A stretch of 64,000 nucleotides of DNA from Mycetocola_A sp015752285 (GTDB lineage Bacteria > Actinomycetota > Actinomycetes > Actinomycetales > Microbacteriaceae): NCBI RefSeq assembly GCF_015752285.1, contig NZ_JADOUY010000005.1, forward strand, positions 248,001 through 312,000, read 5' to 3'. The notes under the pieces were generated by a model. The model worked only from the letters and a program-made list of their open reading frames with translations. It was not told the origin of the DNA and made no database searches. Shown one piece after another: positions 1 through 8,627 of the stretch. The position numbers were made by a program, and so were the translations under genes. Numbering within the stretch: the stretch's first letter is position 1; each line of letters opens with the position of its first letter.

Positions 1-251
1 TCCTCCCGGTACCTCGACCAGTCGTGGACTCCGGCCATCGCCCCGGGGTGCAACGTCTGGAGGAGCAGAGCCCGGATGCCGGCGACCATCGTGGCGAGTC
101 CACCGTGAACAGCCCATGCGGCCGAGTCCGGGCCGAAGAATCCCTCGTCGGTTCCCTCTTCGATGCGGTCGACCCACTGCGGGCGACCGTCGCTCGACCC
201 GGACAGGGTGGTGAGCAGGTGCGAACGCCAGCTGTCGGTGAACCTGCTCAT
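1..251 (-). CDS. Oxygenase MpaB family (DUF2236) protein, partial
   Basis: Only the N-terminal 83 residues are present; the gene runs off the left edge. The frame reads in from an ATG at 251. It contains an HPGAMAGVHDWSRY stretch, which is the conserved histidine-containing region of the DUF2236/MpaB family. These proteins are related to latex-clearing heme oxygenases, but in actinobacteria most have no known substrate. It lies downstream of metY on the same strand, but a strong hairpin at 284-312 separates the two, so it is probably its own unit. The family call is good; the substrate is unknown. Confidence 0.75.
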   Translation of the reverse strand, partial: MSRFTDSWRSHLLTTLSGSSDGRPQWVDRIEEGTDEGFFGPDSAAWAVHGGLATMVAGIRALLLQTLHPGAMAGVHDWSRYRE

Positions 252-283
252 TGCCCGAGCGTAACCCGTGACCTGTGAACATT

Positions 284-312
284 CCTGTGGCGGCCACAGG
301 GGCCGCCACAGG
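284..312 (-). terminator. Strong hairpin between metY and the MpaB-family gene
   Basis: Arms cctgtggcggcc (284-295) and ggccgccacagg (301-312) pair perfectly over 12 bp around a 5-nt loop. It lies 26 nt beyond the metY stop, in metY's direction of transcription. There is no long U tract, so it may be a Rho-assisted or actinobacterial I-shaped terminator. Confidence 0.6.
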
Positions 313-337
313 ATGGTGCCGAACGTGTTTCCTGGGG

Positions 338-1663
338 CTACCCCCGGGCAGCGACGACCACGGCGCGAGCGGCCGCGAGTCCCTGCTCGAGGTCCGCCTT
401 GAGGTCGGCGACGTTCTCCAGCCCGACCGAGAGGCGCACCAGGCCGGGGGTGACGCCCGTCGTGAGCTGCTGCTCGGGGGTGAGCTGTGAGTGGGTCGTC
501 GATGCCGGGTGGATGACGAGTGAGCGCACGTCTCCGATGTTCGCGAGGTGCGAGAACAGGCTCAGCGTGTTGACGAGTTCCCGCCCGGCGTCGACGCCGC
601 CCTTGAGTTCGAAGCTGAGTACGGCGCCGACACCCTTCGGTGCGTACTTGTTGGCGGCCGCGTACCAGGGGCTCGACGGGAGGCCTGAGTAGTTGACGCT
701 GGCGATGTCGGGGTGGTTGTCGAGCCACTCGGCGATCTCCTGCGCGTTCTGCACGTGACGCTCGATGCGGAGGGACAGCGTTTCGATGCCCTGGATGAGC
801 TGCCATGCACTCGCCGGGGCGATCGCGGCACCGAGGTCGCGGAGCAGCTGCACCCGGGCCTTGATGATGTAGGCGAGCCCGTCTCCGACGGCGGTGGTGT
901 AGCTCGCGCCGTGGTACGAGGGGTCCGGTTCGGTGAGGCCGGGGAACTTCTCGACGTTCTTCGACCATTCGAAGGTGCCGCCATCGACGATGACGCCGCC
1001 GATGACGGTGCCGTGTCCGCCGAGGAATTTGGTGGCGGAGTGCACGATGATGTCTGCGCCGTGGTCGAACGGGCGGATGAGATACGGCGTCGCGATCGTG
1101 TTGTCGACGATAAGGGGGATGCCGGCCTCATGCGCGATGCTCGACACCAGTCCGATGTCGAGGATGTTGATGCGCGGGTTGCCGATGGTCTCGGCGAAGA
1201 ACGCTTTCGTGTTCGGGCGGATCGCCCGGTGCCACTCGTCTGAGTCGTCCTGATCCTCGACGAAGGTCGTCTCGATGCCGAGCTTGGCGAGGGTGTACTT
1301 GAACAGGTTGTAGGTTCCGCCGTAGATCGACGACGACGAGACGATGTGATCGCCTGCCTGCGCGATGTTGAGGACCGCTGCGGTGGATGCGGCCTGCCCT
1401 GAGGCGAGCAGGAGGGCGCCTGTGCCCCCTTCGAGCGCAGCGACGCGCTCCTCGACGACGGCCTGCGTCGGATTCTGGATGCGCGTGTAGATGTTGCCGA
1501 ACTCGGCGAGGGCGAAGAGGTTCTTCGCGTGCTCTGCGCTGTCGAACACGTAGCTCGTGGTCTGGTAGATCGGCGTCGCGCGGGCCTTCGTCGTTGGATC
1601 GGGCGCTGCGCCGGAGTGGATCTGCTTGGTTTCGAACTGCCAGTTGGCGTCGGAATCGGCCAT
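338..1663 (-). CDS. metY: O-acetylhomoserine aminocarboxypropyltransferase (sulfhydrylase)
   Basis: A 441-residue PLP enzyme of the Cys/Met-metabolism family, which makes homocysteine from O-acetylhomoserine and sulfide (direct sulfhydrylation) in the cytosol. The PLP lysine is K212 in the motif SATKFLGGHG. The N-terminus with QTTSYVF and the NPTQAVVEERVAALEGG segment fit MetY rather than the shorter cystathionine synthases. The start at 1663 has a GAGGGG ribosome site 6 nt upstream. Its usual partner metX is not next to it here; the downstream gene is an unrelated oxygenase. A candidate promoter, TTGAGT with CATAGC about 15 nt later, lies in the divergent region shared with the dehydrogenase at 1792. 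No SAM riboswitch fold was recognised. Confidence 0.93.
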   Translation of the reverse strand: MADSDANWQFETKQIHSGAAPDPTTKARATPIYQTTSYVFDSAEHAKNLFALAEFGNIYTRIQNPTQAVVEERVAALEGGTGALLLASGQAASTAAVLNIAQAGDHIVSSSSIYGGTYNLFKYTLAKLGIETTFVEDQDDSDEWHRAIRPNTKAFFAETIGNPRINILDIGLVSSIAHEAGIPLIVDNTIATPYLIRPFDHGADIIVHSATKFLGGHGTVIGGVIVDGGTFEWSKNVEKFPGLTEPDPSYHGASYTTAVGDGLAYIIKARVQLLRDLGAAIAPASAWQLIQGIETLSLRIERHVQNAQEIAEWLDNHPDIASVNYSGLPSSPWYAAANKYAPKGVGAVLSFELKGGVDAGRELVNTLSLFSHLANIGDVRSLVIHPASTTHSQLTPEQQLTTGVTPGLVRLSVGLENVADLKADLEQGLAAARAVVVAARG

Positions 1664-1791
1664 GATAGCCCCTCGTTTCGGGTCGGGTGGAAGGTTACGT
1701 CGAAGATCGTTGCCCTCACGCTATGCACGATGCGCCGCCAACTCAATGGGGCCGGAAATATGGCGTAACGCGGCCCGCCTAGGCTGGTCTC

Positions 1792-2559
1792 ATGAGTGCA
1801 CAACGCGTGGTCGTGACCGGAGCCAGTTCAGGGATCGGGGCCGCCACCGTGCGGCTGTTCCGTTCTCGCGGATGGGATGTCGTTGGCGTCGCCCGACGTG
1901 CTGACCGGCTGGAGGCGCTCGCCGCCGATACCGGGGCATCCGTTGTCGTCGCCGATCTCACCGTGCAGGCAGACGTCGACCGTCTGCGTGACGAGGTCGC
2001 GGCATCCGGTGGGGCGACTGCACTCGTCAGCAATGCCGGCGGTGCGTTCGGTATGGACTCGGTCGAGTCGAGCGACACCGACGACTGGGCGCGGATGTAC
2101 GACATCAATGTGCTCGGAACGAAGAGGGTGATCTCTGCGCTGCTCCCGATCCTGCGGCAGGCGGACGCCGCGTCGATCGTCGGCATCACGTCGATCGCCG
2201 GTTCGGTGGCGTACGAGGGTGGCGGCGGATACAACGCGGCGAAGTTCGCCCAGAGGGCCCTGCTGCAGGTCCTGCGGCTCGAGCTAGCAGGCGAACCCAT
2301 CCGGGTGATCGAAGTGGCGCCTGGCATGGTGCGCACCGACGAGTTCTCACTCGTGCGGTTCGGGGGAGACCAGTCCAGGGCGGATGCCGTCTACGACAAC
2401 GTCCCCGATCCGCTGAGCGCCGACGACATCGCCGAGGCCATCGTGCACGCCGTCGAGCTCCCCGCCCACGTGAACATCGACTCGATCACGGTGAAGCCGG
2501 TTGCGCAGGCCGCGCCGCACAAGGTGATTCGGGGCCCGTTGACGATGAAGCAGGGCTGA
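1792..2559 (+). CDS. Short-chain dehydrogenase/reductase (SDR), YdfG-like
   Basis: A 255-residue classical SDR. The cofactor motif TGASSGIG is at 9-16, NAGG at 81-84, the catalytic Ser at about 134, and the YxxxK pair at Y147/K151. A basic RR after the second strand suggests NADP(H). It resembles the NADP-dependent 3-hydroxy acid (serine) dehydrogenase group; the substrate cannot be assigned. The start is supported by a TAGGCT -10 hexamer at 1780-1785, 6 nt before the ATG, so the mRNA is probably leaderless. The phosphotransferase gene starts 2 nt after its stop, which suggests an operon. Confidence 0.85.
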   Translation: MSAQRVVVTGASSGIGAATVRLFRSRGWDVVGVARRADRLEALAADTGASVVVADLTVQADVDRLRDEVAASGGATALVSNAGGAFGMDSVESSDTDDWARMYDINVLGTKRVISALLPILRQADAASIVGITSIAGSVAYEGGGGYNAAKFAQRALLQVLRLELAGEPIRVIEVAPGMVRTDEFSLVRFGGDQSRADAVYDNVPDPLSADDIAEAIVHAVELPAHVNIDSITVKPVAQAAPHKVIRGPLTMKQG

Positions 2560-2561
2560 CC

Positions 2562-3287
2562 GTGGACGGCTCGCTCCCCGGCGGCAACATGAATGCGGTG
2601 CGCCGGGTCGGTGACACCGTTCATCGGGGTGCGGGGCCGTGGTCGCCGACCGTCCACCGGTACCTGCGCTATCTGGCGAGGAACGGCGTGACCTGGGCAC
2701 CGACCCCTCTCGACATCGTCGACGGTGTCGAGATTCTCAGCTACATCGAGGGCACCGTTCCGTTGTACCCGCTGCCTTCGTTCGTCTGGGACGATTCGGT
2801 ACTTGTCGATGGGGCGACGAAGCTCCGGCAACTGCACGACGCCTCCATCGGCTTCAGCGTCGACGATGCCGTCTGGCAGTCGACGACGAAGGTCCCGTCC
2901 GAGGTGATCTGCCACAACGATTTCTCCCCGCACAATCTCGCCTTCAATGACGAGGGCGCAATCACCGGGGCGATCGATTTCGACATGTGCTCGCCGGGGC
3001 CTCGCCTCTGGGACATCGCCTACTTCGCCACCCGCGCCTGCCCGCTGACCGCTGACACTCCCGTCGGGGCTCCTGGGCAGGATCAGATGCGCAGGAGGGT
3101 CGAGCTCATCCTCGAGGCGTACGGGTCGGACGCGACGTGGGACGACGTGATCCGCGTGGCTGTGACCCGGCTGCTCGACCTGGCCGAGTTCTCGGTGAAG
3201 ATGGCCGATCAGTTGTTCAAACCGCACCTGCGCGCGGAAGCTGTCGCGTACGAACGGGACGCACACCACCTGCGCACGCTGCTCTAG
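2562..3287 (+). CDS. Aminoglycoside phosphotransferase-fold (APH) family protein
   Basis: A 241-residue member of the APH/choline-kinase fold, starting with GTG immediately after the SDR stop. The catalytic Brenner-type motif HNDFSPHN is at 118-125 and the metal-binding DFD at 139-141. The N-terminal LPGGNMNAVRRVGDTVHR strand pair is the usual opening of this group. Chromosomal APH proteins of this type are often kinases of unknown small molecules; the sequence alone does not support an antibiotic resistance role. Transcription is probably coupled to the SDR. Confidence 0.78.
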   Translation: MDGSLPGGNMNAVRRVGDTVHRGAGPWSPTVHRYLRYLARNGVTWAPTPLDIVDGVEILSYIEGTVPLYPLPSFVWDDSVLVDGATKLRQLHDASIGFSVDDAVWQSTTKVPSEVICHNDFSPHNLAFNDEGAITGAIDFDMCSPGPRLWDIAYFATRACPLTADTPVGAPGQDQMRRRVELILEAYGSDATWDDVIRVAVTRLLDLAEFSVKMADQLFKPHLRAEAVAYERDAHHLRTLL

Positions 3288-3317
3288 CCCGCCCCTGGAG
3301 CATCCGTTCCCCGCAGC

Positions 3318-3425
3318 AAATTGCTCCAAATTCAGGAAATTGCTCCAAATTCAGGAGAACGGATGCGACACGCCGTGTGGGAGTGGTCTCAGCACGGCGT
3401 GTCGGCAGAATCTCCTGAATTTGCA
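3318..3425. repeat. Intergenic palindromic element with 19-bp direct repeat
   Basis: The gap between two convergent genes (3288-3461) carries ttgctccaaattcagga at 3321 and again at 3340, a 19-bp period. The second copy forms the left arm of a large palindrome: aaattcaggaga (3347-3358) pairs with tctcctgaattt (3411-3422), and cgacacgccgtg (3366-3377) pairs with cacggcgtgtcg (3393-3404). Two perfect 12-bp stems are thus separated by a 6-7 nt internal loop, with a 15-nt apical loop. It could be a bidirectional terminator or a small palindromic repeat (REP/MITE-like) element. Confidence 0.7.
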
Positions 3426-3461
3426 GCCGCTCCAGCAGGGTTCAGCGAGCACGGCTCGGGA

Positions 3462-4748
3462 TCAGAACGGGGTGATGCCGTACACCGGCCGGTCGGCCGC
3501 CAGAAGGGTGCGAAGGGCTGCGACAGCACCAGGGGTGCGCTCGACCAGTTGCCCGCCCGCCGCCACAGACACCGGGTCAGCCCCTCCGAGGTACAGCGAA
3601 CCGAGCACCCAGGCGTCGAGCTCGAGGTTCGGCCGGGCGCGGTCGTCCGTCGTGACCTGGGCGACGCCATCCGTGACCGCCAGCCGGAAGACACCGGAAG
3701 CATGCCCCAGCTCATCGGTGACACGCAGCACGAGTTCGCCGTCTGCGGAATACGGTCGGGCCTCGAGGGCCTGCGGAACGTCGAGGATGCGCAGCCACAA
3801 CCAGTCGTCAACGCCGGTGACGGTGAGCCGGCGCGGATCGTCGAGTGCCCAGGCGAGCGGCTCGTCGCTGCGACCCATGTTCCAGGTGACGGTGTCGACG
3901 AGGTCGATCGACGCCAGGTACTGCCACAGTCCGAGCGCGGCGTTGTCATCGGCGGCAACGAAGTCCACGACCTTGACGGCGCGTTTCTCGGTCTCCCAGC
4001 CGCTGAAGCGGTACGACACGTAGCCGTCGACCTCTCCGGCTTCGTCGTAGTGCAGAGCAGCCCGGATGCTTCGGTCTTCTTGTCCGTCGTTGTCGGCGAG
4101 TCCGGTGATGTGCTGCCAGATGCCGACGTGACGGTCCACCGAGCCGGGCTGAGCGGTGTGGAACCGTTCGAAGATCCTGGGCCCGATCTCCGCGAGGTCC
4201 TTCGCGTGCGCCCAGTCGGCACTCCCGGTGGGCACCGTGAGCAGGCGGAAGCCCGCGTCTGTCTTGAGCGAGACAGCGTGATGCCAGACGGCTGGGCCGA
4301 ATCCGAACCGACGGTAGATGGATGCCTCGGATGCCGTGAGCGCGGCGACCGCGAACCCGTCGGCTGCCGCTGTCGCCAGGTTGTCCGTCATCATCCGGCG
4401 CAGCAGACCCCGCCGACGATGGGTGGGTCGCACGGTCACCGCTGAGATGAGGTGGGCGGGGAGCATCCTGCCGCCGCCGACGGTGAGCGACTTGGCGAAC
4501 GAGGCGAACGTCGCCACCGGGTACTCAGCCCCCAGTGATGAGTCCTGGCGGCTGCGAGCGTATGCGCCGGTGAGCGTCTGTGCGTCGGTGACGAGCCCGG
4601 CAGAGACGCGGCTGAGCGACTCCTCGGTGTACGACTTCGCGTGGAAGCCCTGGGCGTCGGCCTGCAGCCAGCCCCGCGTGTGATCGTCGACCTCGCTGCC
4701 TGAGGCGGAGAAGCGACGGAATTCGTAGAGTTCATCGATGGTGGTCAC
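3462..4748 (-). CDS. Eis-like GNAT N-acetyltransferase with sterol-carrier-type C-terminal domain
   Basis: A 428-residue protein with the three-domain Eis layout: an N-terminal GNAT domain, a second GNAT-like domain, and an SCP2-like C-terminal domain. The acetyl-CoA pyrophosphate loop is at about 104-120 (VTVRPTHRRRGLLRR). The C-terminal carboxylate follows YGITPF, as expected for Eis, where it acts in catalysis. Mycobacterial Eis acetylates amines on aminoglycosides and host proteins; the substrate here is unknown. It starts with GTG at 4748, and its first bases overlap the stop of the upstream benE gene (GTGA), so the two are translationally coupled. Confidence 0.85.
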   Translation of the reverse strand: MTTIDELYEFRRFSASGSEVDDHTRGWLQADAQGFHAKSYTEESLSRVSAGLVTDAQTLTGAYARSRQDSSLGAEYPVATFASFAKSLTVGGGRMLPAHLISAVTVRPTHRRRGLLRRMMTDNLATAAADGFAVAALTASEASIYRRFGFGPAVWHHAVSLKTDAGFRLLTVPTGSADWAHAKDLAEIGPRIFERFHTAQPGSVDRHVGIWQHITGLADNDGQEDRSIRAALHYDEAGEVDGYVSYRFSGWETEKRAVKVVDFVAADDNAALGLWQYLASIDLVDTVTWNMGRSDEPLAWALDDPRRLTVTGVDDWLWLRILDVPQALEARPYSADGELVLRVTDELGHASGVFRLAVTDGVAQVTTDDRARPNLELDAWVLGSLYLGGADPVSVAAGGQLVERTPGAVAALRTLLAADRPVYGITPF

Positions 4749-5947
4749 GCCGACACCTTACGCCGTGTCACGAGGAGCACGACGGCTCCGACGAGAAGGC
4801 CCCAGAACGCGCTGCCGACCCCGATCACCACGATGCCTGACGCCACGACGAGGAACGTTGCGATGGCTGCCAGCCGGGACTCGGTGTTTTCGAGAGCACC
4901 GGTCAGAGAGGCCACGAGCGCTCCGAGCACGGCCAACCCGGCGACGGCCGTGATGATGATCGGCGGCGCCGCACCGACCAGCGCTGTCGCTACACCGGCG
5001 CCGAGCCCGAGAATCAGGTACGCGATCCCGGCGGTGAACGAGGCGATCCAGCGTTTCTCCCTGTCTGGATGGGACTCAGGGCTGGCCATGAGGGCTGCCG
5101 TGATCGCAGCGAGGTTGACGACATGGCCGCCGAAAAGCGCACCGACTCCCGATGCCGCTCCCGATCCGACCAGGGCGGCCCTGGTGGGCACGGTGTAGCC
5201 GAAGGTCGACATGACGACGACCCCAGGCACGTTCTGCCCCGCCATGGTCACGACGAAGAGTGGAACGCCGAGGCCGAGGATCACGGCGGGGTCGAAGGCA
5301 GGTGCGACGAAGACCAGCTGTGGCGCCACGGTGGTTGCCGAGAGCCACTCGGTGCCGGCGGTGACGGCGATGGCGATCGCCGCCACTGTCATGGCTCCTG
5401 GCACGGCCCAGCGTGGGGCGAACCGGTAGAGCAGCAACCAGGTCAGCACGATCGGCAACCCGAGCAACGGCAGCTCGACGGAGGCCTGGACCGGTGCAAG
5501 ACAGATCGGGAACAGGATGCCGGCAAGCATGGCAGACGCGATCGGTTTCGGGATGCGGGTGATGGCGTTCGCGAGCGGCGGCCAGAGCCCGCACACAACG
5601 AGAAGGAGCGCGCAGACGAGAAAGGCGCCGACGGCTGAGGCGAAGCTTGCCCCACCGGATCCGGCGGCGAGCAGGAGTGCTGCCCCCGGCGTCGACCACG
5701 CGAATGAGATCGGGATGCGGAGCAGCCAGGTCAGCACGATACACAGGATGCCGACGACGAGGCAGAGCGCGAGAAGCCCGGACGAGGCCTGGTCATCGGT
5801 GGCACCGACGGCCTGGAGGCCCGCGATGACGAGTGCGAACGAGGAAGCGAATCCGGTGATGGCCGCGACGATTCCGGCGGAGATGGGCTGGAGAATGGCG
5901 GGTCCTTCAGGGGCGGATGCTGGGCGGCCGACCGGCCACGATCTCAT
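4745..5947 (-). CDS. benE: BenE-type benzoate/H+ symporter family membrane protein
   Basis: About 400 residues with roughly 12 hydrophobic segments and the BenE opening LQPISAGIVAAITGFASS. BenE proteins import benzoate or related aromatic acids with protons. No benzoate catabolic genes are nearby, so the substrate is uncertain. I chose ATG 5947 because homologues begin close to it; ATG 5962 in the same frame is also possible. Longer in-frame openings upstream would overlap the divergent phosphoribosyltransferase gene and are unlikely. It is co-transcribed with the downstream Eis-like gene (4-bp overlap). The upstream gap holds a short gtgcagcc tandem repeat. Confidence 0.82.
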   Translation of the reverse strand: MRSWPVGRPASAPEGPAILQPISAGIVAAITGFASSFALVIAGLQAVGATDDQASSGLLALCLVVGILCIVLTWLLRIPISFAWSTPGAALLLAAGSGGASFASAVGAFLVCALLLVVCGLWPPLANAITRIPKPIASAMLAGILFPICLAPVQASVELPLLGLPIVLTWLLLYRFAPRWAVPGAMTVAAIAIAVTAGTEWLSATTVAPQLVFVAPAFDPAVILGLGVPLFVVTMAGQNVPGVVVMSTFGYTVPTRAALVGSGAASGVGALFGGHVVNLAAITAALMASPESHPDREKRWIASFTAGIAYLILGLGAGVATALVGAAPPIIITAVAGLAVLGALVASLTGALENTESRLAAIATFLVVASGIVVIGVGSAFWGLLVGAVVLLVTRRKVSA

Positions 5948-6026
5948 TGTGGCCGGGCTCATCCGCCCGCGCCACTCGACTGCACGGCTGCACGGCTGCA
6001 CCCGAGAATCGCTGTAGCGTGATTCC

Positions 6027-6539
6027 ATGACGAACCCCGACTCGAGCACCCTGCCGGCAGCCTTCCCGCCCGAGCGTGAGGTTCTCGGCTGGGATGAATT
6101 CGGCTCGGCATCCCGTGAGCTGGCGACGGTCGTCGTCGACTCTGGTTTCAGCGTCGACATCGTCGTGGCCGTCGCCCGCGGCGGGCTGCTCCTCGCCGGT
6201 GCGATCGCTTACGCGCTCGGGACGAAGAACTGCGGCAGTATCAACGTCGAGTTCTACACCGACATCGATGAGCGTCTGCCCGAGCCCGTGCTGCATCCGC
6301 CGCTGCTCGACGCTCCGGCCCTGACCGGCAAGAATGTGCTGCTCGTCGACGACGTCTCGGATTCCGGACGAACCCTCGCCATGGTGCTCGAGTTGCTCAC
6401 GGAGCATGGGGCGACGGTCAAGACGCTTACTCTCTACTCGAAACCCCGCACGGTTCTCGTACCCGACTACGTCTGGCGCGATACCGACAAGTGGATCACC
6501 TTCCCCTGGTCAGCGCACCCGCCGGTGATCGCCCCGTAG
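6027..6539 (+). CDS. Hypoxanthine/xanthine-type phosphoribosyltransferase
   Basis: A 170-residue type I PRTase. The PRPP-binding loop VLLVDDVSDSGRT is at 104-116 and the ARGGLL loop at 50-55. These enzymes attach ribose-5-phosphate from PRPP to a purine base; the length and motifs resemble the Gpt/xanthine or actinobacterial 'phosphoribosyltransferase' group rather than Hpt. A TAGCGT hexamer at 6015-6020 lies 6 nt before the ATG, which indicates a leaderless mRNA. A second leaderless-type gene follows 9 nt after the stop. Confidence 0.85.
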   Translation: MTNPDSSTLPAAFPPEREVLGWDEFGSASRELATVVVDSGFSVDIVVAVARGGLLLAGAIAYALGTKNCGSINVEFYTDIDERLPEPVLHPPLLDAPALTGKNVLLVDDVSDSGRTLAMVLELLTEHGATVKTLTLYSKPRTVLVPDYVWRDTDKWITFPWSAHPPVIAP

Positions 6540-6548
6540 GCTCGAACC

Positions 6549-7274
6549 ATGAGTGTGCACCTGGTCGGCGGCGGTTGGTCCGCGACGAACGACGGGGCGG
6601 TCTACGCCCCTTTCCTGGCTGAAGCAGCCGAACGTGCGACGGCGACCGGTGCCGAAGGGCGGCCACGGATCGCCGTGATCGTCGTTCGCGACGGCGACGG
6701 AGCGGAACACGCGGATGCCCTGATCGCGGCGGCGACTCCCGCGGGCGACTTCGACGCAGTGGTCACCGCGCTCGGTCTCGGCGACCGGGCGGTCGCTGCG
6801 GCGCTCGCCGACGTCCACGGCATCCTGATCGGCGGTGGGCTGACACCCGCCTACCTCGAGGTGCTGCAGCCTGTTTTCGGCGAGATCCGCCGCCAGGTCG
6901 CAGCCGGAGTCCCGTACCTCGGTTTCAGCGCCGGGTCAGCGATCGCCTCGGAGCACGCCGTGATCGGTGGCTGGCGGATCGGCGGCGTCGAAGTGAGCCC
7001 GGAGAGCGGCTCGGAAGATCTCGACGAGGTGAGGGTGGAGAACGGCATCGGGCTCATCGATATCTCGGTCGACGTTCATGCCGTGCAGGAGGGCACCCTG
7101 TCACGACTGATCGCCGCGACGGAAGCCGGGCTGGTCGCCGGAGGCATTGCGATCGACGAGAACACCGGGTTCGTCGTCGGTGAAGGTGCGCTTCGGGTTG
7201 TCGGAACCGGCAACGTGTGGCAGGTTCTCCCGACGGAAGCCGGGGTCCGCGTCTCGTCGCTCGCCGGTTCATGA
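6549..7274 (+). CDS. Peptidase S51 (dipeptidase E/cyanophycinase-like) family protein
   Basis: A 241-residue class I glutamine-amidotransferase-like protein with a serine nucleophile. The elbow GFSAGS is at 125-130, making Ser127 the expected nucleophile, preceded by the GGG turn near 95-97. S51 members cleave Asp-containing dipeptides or cyanophycin; no cyanophycin synthetase is present, so a peptidase E-like role is more likely. TAGGCT at 6537-6542, 6 nt before the ATG, marks its own leaderless promoter although it follows the PRTase closely. Its stop overlaps the ung start (ATGA), so the two are coupled. Confidence 0.8.
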   Translation: MSVHLVGGGWSATNDGAVYAPFLAEAAERATATGAEGRPRIAVIVVRDGDGAEHADALIAAATPAGDFDAVVTALGLGDRAVAAALADVHGILIGGGLTPAYLEVLQPVFGEIRRQVAAGVPYLGFSAGSAIASEHAVIGGWRIGGVEVSPESGSEDLDEVRVENGIGLIDISVDVHAVQEGTLSRLIAATEAGLVAGGIAIDENTGFVVGEGALRVVGTGNVWQVLPTEAGVRVSSLAGS

Positions 7275-7981
7275 CCATCGATTTCGACCTGCCGCGGCTG
7301 GCGAGGTCCGGGCAGATCGATCCAGGGTGGGCTGCGGCCCTCGAACCGGCGCAGTCGCAGCTCGACGAGATCGCCCGCACGCTCGACGCGGAAACCGCAG
7401 CCGGAACGACGGTTCTCCCTGCCTCGCAGAACATCCTCCGTGCCTTCGCTGCTCCGCTCTCCGATGTCGCCGTGCTCGTGGTCGGACAGGACCCGTACCC
7501 GACCCCGGGTCATCCCATCGGACTCTCCTTCGCTGTCGATTCCCGGGTCAGGCCACTGCCGCGGAGTCTCGGCAACATCTACCGCGAACTCGCAGACGAT
7601 CTCGGCGTTGACACGCCGGATTCCGGCGACCTGACCGGGTGGGCGGAGAACGGGGTGATGCTCCTCAACCGGGTGCTCACCGTGCGAGCGGGCGAGGCCG
7701 GCTCTCATCGGCGGATCGGCTGGGAGGCCGTGACCGACCTTGCCGTTCGAACCCTCGTTGCGCGCAGGCGCCCGTTGGTCGCGATCCTCTGGGGAAAGGA
7801 TGCGCAGACACTCGAGCCGCTGCTCGGCGACACCCCCATCGTCGCCAGTGCTCACCCGAGTCCGCTGTCGGCCAGCCGGGGCTTCTTCGGTTCGCGGCCG
7901 TTCTCGCGCACGAACGAACGCCTGCAGGAGCAGGGTGCTGCCCCGATCGACTGGAACCTCGGATCAGGCGGGCTCTGGTAA
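7271..7981 (+). CDS. ung: Uracil-DNA glycosylase
   Basis: A 236-residue family 1 UDG that removes uracil from DNA in base excision repair. The water-activating loop GQDPYPTPGHP starts near residue 72 (catalytic Asp74), and the leucine/minor-groove loop HPSPLSASRGF starts at His195. I chose the ATG at 7271 because it makes a 4-bp ATGA overlap with the upstream peptidase gene and gives the normal N-terminus; an in-frame upstream extension to 7217 lies inside the previous gene. The coupling with a peptidase gene has no obvious functional reason. Confidence 0.96.
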   Translation: MTIDFDLPRLARSGQIDPGWAAALEPAQSQLDEIARTLDAETAAGTTVLPASQNILRAFAAPLSDVAVLVVGQDPYPTPGHPIGLSFAVDSRVRPLPRSLGNIYRELADDLGVDTPDSGDLTGWAENGVMLLNRVLTVRAGEAGSHRRIGWEAVTDLAVRTLVARRRPLVAILWGKDAQTLEPLLGDTPIVASAHPSPLSASRGFFGSRPFSRTNERLQEQGAAPIDWNLGSGGLW

Positions 7982-8016
7982 CTCCGTCTCAGCGCGCCGT
8001 CGTCTACGCTTGAACC

Positions 8017-8595
8017 GTGCTTGAAGAGGAATATCAGCCCCGCAGACAACTGCCGTCCCACCTGCGGAAAAAACCGGAGCCGGAGGCTCCTTTCCTCTTC
8101 ACCATTCGAGATGCTGAGCTGGCCGACCTCCCCCACATCCGTGAGATCTACAACTACTACGTGGCGAACAGCGTTGTGACGTTCGACGAAGACAAGATGT
8201 CGCTGGCGAAGTGGAAATCGAAGTTCGCGCACCTCCAGAAGCTCGGGATGCCGTTCATCGTCGCCGAGTCGCCGAACAAGGTCATCCTCGGCTACGCGCT
8301 TGTCTCCCCCTGGAAAGAGAAACGGGCGTACCGTTTCACCGTCGAGAATTCGATCTACCTCGGTCCGGCATCCACCGGAAAAGGGCTCGGCCGGGTGCTC
8401 CTCGCCGAACTGATCGAGCGGTCCAGGGCGGCCGGGCTCAAGGAAATCCTCGCGGTGATCAGCGACAAGGGCGCCGAGGCATCCATAGCGCTCCACGAGT
8501 CCTTCGGGTTCACCGAGATCGGCCGAATGGGCCGCGTCGGCTTCAAGTTCGAACGCTGGCTCGGAACCGTGCTCCTGCAGAAGTCACTGAAGTAA
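8017..8595 (+). CDS. GNAT family N-acetyltransferase (phosphinothricin-acetyltransferase-like)
   Basis: A 192-residue GNAT protein. After a basic, proline-rich 25-residue lead, the fold starts with IRDAELADLPHIREIYNYYV, the signature of the PAT/MddA subgroup, and the acetyl-CoA loop is TGKGLGRVLLAEL. Relatives acetylate phosphinothricin or methionine sulfoximine/sulfone. The GTG start is supported by TACGCT at 8005-8010, 6 nt upstream, so the mRNA is probably leaderless. The unusually basic start (PRRQLPSHLRKK) is not part of the core fold. Substrate inferred only at subgroup level. Confidence 0.82.
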   Translation: MLEEEYQPRRQLPSHLRKKPEPEAPFLFTIRDAELADLPHIREIYNYYVANSVVTFDEDKMSLAKWKSKFAHLQKLGMPFIVAESPNKVILGYALVSPWKEKRAYRFTVENSIYLGPASTGKGLGRVLLAELIERSRAAGLKEILAVISDKGAEASIALHESFGFTEIGRMGRVGFKFERWLGTVLLQKSLK

Positions 8596-8627
8596 CGGAT
8601 GCCGCGAGGCTGCGATAACGTGGCCGC

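Noticed and set aside
1664..1791. SAM riboswitch upstream of metY
   Set aside because: The leader is short and I could not find the conserved SAM-I, SAM-II or SAM-IV cores.
562..1803. Long open frame inside metY on the same strand in another frame
   Set aside because: Its translation is low-complexity Ser/Arg/Thr typical of a GC-rich frame shadow, and metY with its PLP motif explains the region.
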